The notes beneath the pieces are model-generated. The model did no database searches. It was not told the DNA's origin and saw nothing but the letters and a program-made list of their open reading frames with translations. This document shows, one piece after another, positions 4,633-5,340 of a stretch of 5,340 nt of DNA; the first letter of the stretch is position 1, and every line of letters begins with the position of its first letter. This DNA comes from JBBRUG01 sp038247995. GTDB lineage: Bacteria; Chloroflexota; Chloroflexia; Chloroflexales; Chloroflexaceae. A program made the position numbers and the translations under genes. Where the stretch lies: contig JBBRUG010000379.1 of assembly GCA_038247995.1 (NCBI GenBank), positions 1 to 5,340 on the forward strand. The letters run 5' to 3'.

Positions 4633-5244
4633 ATGTCTTACACCGCCACCCTGCGCATCCTCGACCTCGTGGCTACCTTCGTCTTCGCGTTGAGCGGCGC
4701 GGCGGTAGGCGTGAAACGGCGGCTGGACCTGTTTGGCGTGCTGGTGCTGGCCTTTGTCGCTGCATCGAGCGGCGGTATTCTGCGCGATGTGATGATTGGG
4801 GTGACGCCGCCATCTGCGCTGAGCGATTGGCGTTATCTGGCCGTGGCCTGCCTCGCCGGGCTGATCGTGTTCGCCTGGAACCCGATTGTGAGCCGTCTGC
4901 GTAAGGCGATTCTGCTCTTCGACGCCGCCGGCCTGGCGCTCTTTGCCGTGTTGGGCGCGCAAAAGGCGCTCGCCGCCGACCTGGAGCCGTTCGCCGCGAT
5001 CCTGCTCGGCGCGCTCACCGGCATCGGCGGCGGCATTGTGCGCGACCTACTGGTTACCGAGATTCCCACCGTTTTGCGTGCCGAGATCTACGCGATTGCG
5101 GCGCTGGCCAGCGCAACGGTGGTTGTCGTTGGCGATCTGCTTGGCTTGCCGTTAACCCCAATGGCGATCGCCGGCGCGACCCTCTGCTTCCTGTTACGCA
5201 TGACGGCGCTCTGGCGGCGCTTGCCGATAGCCGATAGCCGATAG
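4633..5244 (+). CDS. TRIC/UPF0126 (YicG-like) family membrane protein
   Basis: The 203-residue protein has about seven membrane helices arranged as two three-helix repeats plus a last helix, the architecture of prokaryotic trimeric intracellular cation channels (long annotated as UPF0126, E. coli YicG). The signature occurs twice: SGGILRD (46-52) and GIGGGIVRD (130-138), each at the glycine-rich break of the repeat's central helix. The first copy has Ser in place of the first Gly. The segment GVKRRLDLFGVLVLAF (26-41) is also typical. Homologues conduct K+/Na+; a transport role other than this is possible in bacteria. I chose the ATG at 4633 because AGGA lies 7 bp upstream and the family usually begins a few residues before the first helix; an ATG-less extension to 4606 lies in the inverted repeat's flank. 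The last residues (PIADSR) and the TAG stop are encoded by the GCCGATA array. Confidence 0.9.
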   Translation: MSYTATLRILDLVATFVFALSGAAVGVKRRLDLFGVLVLAFVAASSGGILRDVMIGVTPPSALSDWRYLAVACLAGLIVFAWNPIVSRLRKAILLFDAAGLALFAVLGAQKALAADLEPFAAILLGALTGIGGGIVRDLLVTEIPTVLRAEIYAIAALASATVVVVGDLLGLPLTPMAIAGATLCFLLRMTALWRRLPIADSR

Positions 5245-5340
5245 CCGATAGCCGATAGCCGATAGCCGATAGCCGATAGCCGATAGCCGATAGCCGATAG
5301 CCGATAGCCGATAGCCGATAGCCGATAGCCGATAGCCGAT
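5223..5340. repeat. Perfect heptamer tandem repeat (GCCGATA)n, runs off the window
   Basis: Sixteen perfect copies plus 6 bp are present, and the array continues past the right edge. Because 7 is not a multiple of 3, the frame cycles every 21 bp and meets TAG, so any gene entering it is closed quickly. It starts within the last codons of the membrane protein gene. Confidence 0.98.

Noticed and set aside
4438..4962. 174-codon minus-strand frame over the TRIC-family gene
   Set aside because: It is mostly antisense of a clear membrane protein. Only its last 25 residues lie outside that gene, and they are reported as a weak finding.

Overview
The window looks like accessory chromosomal DNA from a fairly GC-rich free-living bacterium. 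I lean towards Chloroflexota (Roseiflexus/Chloroflexus-like). The reasons are the octamer and heptamer tandem repeats between genes, a divergent DUF2085 membrane protein and the general protein style. This placement is an inference, not a proof.

Layout from left to right. (1) Positions 1-507, minus strand: the first 28 codons of an IS607-type serine transposase gene (tnpA) run off the left edge. Its element appears to have landed in the 3' end of a small four-helix membrane protein gene, whose reading frame now continues through the element without a stop. (2) Positions 508-617: an intergenic control region with a good sigma70-type promoter and three copies of an operator-like dyad (TGTCAAG...CTTTACA type). 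One copy covers the -35, one lies at the predicted transcription start and one lies two helical turns upstream. (3) Positions 618-1745, minus: a two-gene unit encoding a small two-helix membrane protein and a DUF2085-type polytopic membrane protein. (4) Positions 1805-1886: ten degenerate 8-bp repeats. (5) Positions 1887-3958, minus: a sugar-acid catabolic pair, an enolase-superfamily (D-galactonate-dehydratase-like) aldonate dehydratase followed by an SMP-30/gluconolactonase-family lactonase, with an intercistronic hairpin between them. (6) Positions 3959-4161: the promoter of that pair, with its -35 and spacer lying in 8-bp repeats and a perfect (GATCATCA)8 array just upstream. (7) Positions 4163-4432, plus: a 3' relic of a GH36 alpha-galactosidase gene that begins immediately after a heptamer repeat. 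(8) Positions 4433-4632: mostly non-coding, with a large inverted repeat. (9) Positions 4633-5244, plus: a TRIC/UPF0126 family membrane protein whose last codons and stop lie inside a (GCCGATA)n array that runs to the end of the window.

How the genes work together: lactonase and dehydratase are consecutive steps in non-phosphorylative sugar oxidation (sugar lactone to aldonate to 2-keto-3-deoxyaldonate). The alpha-galactosidase relic next door fits a galactose-related locus that has been partly lost, although the true substrate cannot be read from sequence. I do not see a clearly new defence or mobile system. The most unusual signals are the five distinct 7-8 bp tandem repeats placed at gene ends and at a promoter, the three-operator control region, and the IS607 insertion that leaves the membrane gene with an altered C-terminus.
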